The position numbers and the translations under genes are program-made. From Perognathus longimembris pacificus (taxonomy: Eukaryota > Chordata > Mammalia > Rodentia > Heteromyidae), in the NCBI RefSeq assembly GCF_023159225.1, contig NC_063168.1, positions 56,089,398 through 56,153,397 of the forward strand: a DNA stretch of 64,000 nt, read 5' to 3'. This document shows positions 27,801 to 33,800 of the stretch, in pieces; position 1 is the first letter of the stretch; every line of letters starts with the position of its first letter. The notes beneath the pieces are model-generated. The model saw nothing but the letters and a program-made list of their open reading frames with translations, did not search any database and was not told the origin of the DNA.

Positions 27801-30800
27801 GATGGATCTCTCCAGGGTTGGGTTGTTCTCCAGGCAGCCATGGATCACGTAGCTTTGATAATCAGTAAACTGGGAAAGGGAAAGTCAGAGATCCGGAGTT
27901 ATCGGTAAGCTTTCACAAAGTTTGAAATTTTACATTTTCCTATCTCTCTCTCTCTCTTTCTCTCTCCCTCCTTCCCTGCCTCCCTCCTTTCTGGTCTAGC
28001 AATGTCGCTCAGGCTTGCCTGCACCTGCAACCATCTTTCTCCACCTCCCAAGGGCTGTGATGATATGTGTGTACCAACTACGGCCAGCCCATGAGGCATT
28101 CCTTCATAGCAGCACCATGATTTTTTTCAATTCCTATATGTGATGACACCCCATGTATTTGATACATATTTACCACCAACAGCCTATTTTACAGCATTTC
28201 AACCCCCCCCTCCCAAGAAACATTTATTCTTTTGGGGGAGGAGGAGAAAGGGCCAAGATGCAACTTCTACATTCACTGAATCGTAAGATTCCCCCTGGAC
28301 CATTTGTCAAAATTCTGGTTCCCAGGAACACCCAAGATAAAAAGAATCTGTATCATTGCAGGGAGAAACAAAAGATCCCCATATTTATACTATGAATGAC
28401 ACTATGATCAACCAAGCTGAAGACACAATGGGATATACTAAAGAATAGGAAATAAGTACAAAGATTTCAAATAAAAATTGAGTCATTTCAAGAAAGAGAG
28501 AGAGAGAGACAGAGAGAGAGCGCGCTACTCTATAACCCTAGCCAGTCAGGTGGCTGATATCTGAGCTTCAGGGCCAGCCTGGGCAAACAAATCCAGAGAC
28601 TCTCATCTCCATTAAACCAGCCAAAGGTCAGAAGTGTGGGTGTGATTCAAGTGGCTGAATGTAAGCCTTGAGCAAAAACAATCAGGAATAAAAAGATAGC
28701 CCGAATTCAAGTCCAGTACTGGTGGGGAGAGGGAAAAGGGAGAGGAAGAAAGAGAGGGAGAGAAAGAGATAGGAAGAGAGAGAGGAGAGATAAGATATCA
28801 GCTGAAGAAGGGCGACTTGTTGGCAAAACAGACATAGATTCTGGGAAAGTTAGTGTGAATTCCATTAAATATATCTGAATCGTTTATGATATATACAGTA
28901 CAGGGGACTGTCTGCTCACTCCCCCAGGTCTGTCTGGAAGAAGTGGTCAGGATCTTGTGCAAGTAGGACTACTTAGTGAAAGAATCAGTCTTTTAGAAAT
29001 TCAAGCTTCTCATCAACAGGGCCTTCTTTGCCAGCAATAGTGCAATTCATTTCAAGAAGTGAATTCCCTAGAGCTGGGTGAAGCAAAGCAAAACAGCTAG
29101 CTGATTGTGAACCAAGGTGAAAATATCATTGTAACATACTTGTTACAGAGGGAGAAGGCAGCAAAGAACAGACCACAGTCCAGGGGAAAAAGGAGGAGGA
29201 AAAGGGGGGATGTAGAAAAGGAATGAAGCAATAGCAAGATGAGGAGGGACAAAAAGTTTAAGGTCTCTCTCCCTGGATGTTGAGATCATCCTCAACACCT
29301 ACAATTCCTAATTTTCTGCTTGTATTCCTAATTAGTCATTTATGCAAAATCCAACATAAGCACATTTTTCTTCCTTCCAGAATGAACTCTCCCAACTAGA
29401 CATGTTCACTGGGGAGAAAAGTCAACGAGCTAAATAAACCTTGAATGGTTAAATCTCCATTGAGTATTTAGAAAAATCAGGCTTTAATTCTATGAAAGGA
29501 GACATTGAAAACAGCGACAGAAATACAGCTCCTGAGCCATAAAATAAAGGCAGGATAATATTTATCTTTGGTTAAAAGGGATTGTTCCTGTGAATTAAGG
29601 GCACTTTTCCAGCAAAGCATAGTGACAGAGCCTGCCAACACTTTGGAGTATGAAAATGCAGCTCTTGGGAAAGTTGGCATGGTGGTTGTTGTCCTTGGAA
29701 GAATAAATGTCAAGTTCCTTACTGCGATCCTTCTAAAAGATTTATGCTCCAGAAAAGTGAGGTGTTCAGCCAACTCAATGGGCTCCAGATGGTCAAACAG
29801 CAGACAGGCCTTTCCCTTCTTGGATACTTTTTTCCTCTGTGTAACTCTTCTCATCCAGTCATAGGAAGGACTGTAAAAGTAGAGGGAGCCTGGTCAGCGT
29901 GCTGAAAACCCTTTTCACTCCATGGAAGTTATTAACCTACTGACTCTGTAACTCTTGGTTGGCCGCCAGGGGCTTGTGCACAAAATACACACTCTTGTCC
30001 TTCTTAGTGGAAGAGAAAAACCACTGGCCCCCATTGCCAACAGAACATAAACTTGGAGTTGTTTTTCCAGACGGGGTAGGCTTGCCCTGATCCACCCAGA
30101 ATCTCTTACTTGCTTTTCCTTGTGACCAAACAAGATCTGGGTGATAAAGGAGAGGTCATATAAATTTGGGCCTTTATCAGCAGATGGTGACTTAAGGAAT
30201 ATTGGAAACTACTAGAAGTTATGGTTCTCAGATTTCAGCATAATAGAAATCACCTGAAAAATGTGTTACAGAAGCTGAGGCTTGGACCTTGCTTGCCCGA
30301 GATTCTAATTCATTAGGGAAGATCCTGAATAGTGTATATTGTCAACAGTTATCAAATCACCCACTGTTGATCTTGTTTTGAGGCGGGGGAGGCTGCACTG
30401 GGGATTTCACCTCTGGGTTTCACTACTCAAGCCATGCTTCCAGCTGTTGACTGTGCAAAGAAATATTCAGCATAAAGAGAATACAATATGAATGGCTAAA
30501 GCATAAGAGTATACATTTTACAAGATAGATAGACATATTTGATCAGCCGGTTGCTTTCCCAACACAAAGTTAAGTAGCAGATTTGAAAAGAGTCTAATCA
30601 GAGGCAGGAAACCAGTTCCAAATAATAGACCCAACAAGGTCACCTCACAGCTCCAGGAACATTTGTATAGCTTCTTGCCTGCCTCCGATGCTCTAGGGTA
30701 AAGTGCTTCACTACCTTGAATGAACATATCACCTGTGGATCTTATTTAAGTGTAGACTACAATTGAGCAGATTCTGGGTAGGGCCAAGGATTTTGCATTT

Positions 30801-33800
30801 GTAATGAACCAATTCTAGTGATCCAAAGACTTCATATGGAGTCTCCACAGCACAGGAGACCTTCAGTAGACTCAGATTCACCTGTACCTAAGCACTGAAC
30901 ATCTATTACCTTCCAAGTGCTCTCACATGCTTATAATAATTCCATAAGAAAGGCATTATCCCATTTGACAAACTGCAACTTGGAGAGATAAGTATGTCCA
31001 ATACAACTGTGTTCATTGCAGCAAGGGTGTCCTCTAAGAAGCAACCTCAACTCTGGAATAACATGAGCTAAGGTCAAGTGAGGGTCAGCATGACAACACC
31101 CCCGAAGCAGTGGACTCAGCAAGTCTGAAAGAGCTACCCCTCTTACATGCTGGATATGTCGATGAGGCTGACGTGTTTTTCATAGCCTAGTTGACTAGCT
31201 ACTTCCCGGAACTCCTCCGTCATACGAATCAAACCTAGATCCAAATTAAACTCCGCAGGAAACTTCAGAATCCAGTACCTGAAAGGCATAAAAGTGCTTT
31301 TAACAGCTGAAAGGTTTCAAGTTGGACCTCTATAGAAACTACTGTACCATGTTCAGACACCAATGAACACTGAATCCAGAGTCGTACTTCCAAGCAACCA
31401 TCACTTATCCCCAGCTAGTAGTCTCTCTCTGCCAAGAGGAATCCCTTCCCCAGTTCATGACAAGTAAGTGGTAATGTGTGTAATGAGGGAGTAGAACAAA
31501 TTACATGCACCTTCTTTACGAGGTGTTTTGTTCCCTGATTACATTTATCTCTGGTCCAGAAGGTAAATTCTACCCCATCCCTAACCCCTAGTAATAGAGG
31601 AGGGGCAATTTTAACAAAGATGGTAAAAGAAGGCATCCTTGCTGCTTGGAGAAAAGCAAATTTCCAACCATTCTAGTATCTGTGAGTACACTTAACACTG
31701 GAAGTCAATGAAAATCTGTAAGTCCATTGAAATCCACTTACCTCATGAAGTAGCAGATCTTTAACCGAAACTCATCACAGCTTTCTCCGCTGGCATTGCG
31801 ATACGTGCACAAGTTAAAGAAAAGTCTTCACACCGTTCTTTGCCCATCCCTGCATCTTTTCCATACACACATTCCTCACATGGGGGACATACTTGACATT
31901 TGGGTTATAGGTGGAGAACCTCTAATTTAAGCATTTGAAATCCAAAATGTTTCAGCCTCTGAAACTTTAGGGCCACCACCAATGTCCCCATGCCAACAAG
32001 ACCTCACCTGGCCCTGCGTGATAAGCAACAGCCAAAACATACCTTATAAAATCATCTTTGGGCAACATATAGAAGGAGTGTTTGAAGTGTAAATGAATCT
32101 CACTTTAAGACTTGACTCCCATCTCATTATGTATATGCAGGTAGTCTAAAATTAGGAAAAAAACAAAAACCCAGGCTATGAGACACCTTGGTCTGGAACA
32201 TTTTGGAGAAGCGATCATGTGTAATAGACCCTCGAATGGGGAAAGAAATGAGCTCTGACCATGAAGTAATTAAAATTTGAATTGTTAGTGCTCTCATCTG
32301 TATTTTGGTGGGGGAAGGAGTTTGGAAGATAAGCTTCTTATAGCATTATTTTTGCCTTCTTAAACACCTAACCCATAGCTGCCAACTATAATTGCCAAAC
32401 TACATTGCCAAGTATACCTAATGAAAATGGGTAGTATGTAGAAGCACCATTTTAGCAAATAAAAAATTTTTTTTGTACTTAAGGTTAGTACTTTACCTAT
32501 GTAACCTAATTTGTTTTATATATGAGAATGTCATTTTCAGGTATATTAATATAAAAGTTGTGACTTATTCTTAAGACTATTGTCTTTTAAAATATACATA
32601 TGCAATTTTATTGTCATTATTAAGGTACTGAACAAAGGGTTACCATTTCACAACTCAAGTAATATATATTTTTCTCATTTGGACAATGTCACCCCTTCCT
32701 TTACTTTCCTCCTCCTGTCTCTGCCTAAAAGTTGCATATTCATTATCTTTTTAATAAATATTCACTGAACCTCTACTAAATGCTATCACAGTGGGTATGG
32801 GATGGAGTGTACATTTTCTTCTAAAAAGAGGAAATTTTAAAGCATTTAAAGAGTCAGGGGGCTCTCTTCAAGTTTTACACAATCCCAATATTCCCATAGG
32901 AAGACTTTAAAATGCTCTAATAACAGTGGACATATTAAGAGTAAGAACTCTTGGGGTTGGGTTTGGAACATGGGGAGTGATAGAGCCACATGGGTCAATT
33001 CCTTCCATCCTACCCTACTCTCTACTTTGAAACAGCAAGTGCTACTGGAGCTTTGAGGATCTGAGATCAAGGCCAGTATTTCCAAACATCTGTTCTTGCT
33101 ATGATATTCTAGGGAGAATAGGAAGGTAGAAATAGACAATGGAGAAGCCTGAACTAAAGCAGGCGGGTCCCCTCTTAGCTCAAGAAGCCTTCTTCTTCTG
33201 AGGTGCTCCCTGCCCAGTAGGGATTTTTACTCATCTACAGAGTGCTTGCACTTGAAGAAGGTAGGGACCATAGGAACGAAATATTAGAGATTATATAGTA
33301 AATATTAAATCTCAAGGAAAAAATGTGAGACTTTGCATAATCAACCATTCAATCCCTTTTCTCCTTTCCTTTTCCCTCTCTTCTTTCACTATATTTTATT
33401 CTCATGCTGAGAATGGAACCCAGAGACTTGTTTGTGCCAGGCAAGTGTTCTCTCACTGAGCTACATCCCCACCCTTATGTGGATTTTTTTCTTCTCATAT
33501 CAGAAGAAATTCTAAAACTAGTATCAATCAACAAACTACAATAAAACTATCAGAGTGTTCCTGGAGTCTTGTCAGCAAGGGAAGATCAAAACATGAGCTT
33601 GTGCCTGAGGCAGTGCATAATATTTTAGCCAGCATCACTATCTATATCTGGTCTGTCATCTGTGCCCACAGTTTTGTCATCGTAGAAGGAGTACATTAGG
33701 TCTTAGATCAGTGCTCAATATTCTCCCCTTGCCCTACATGTTTAAGACAAGTTACCAAACACTTGCCGTACAGCTCCTGTTTCATTTCACATCTTCCTGA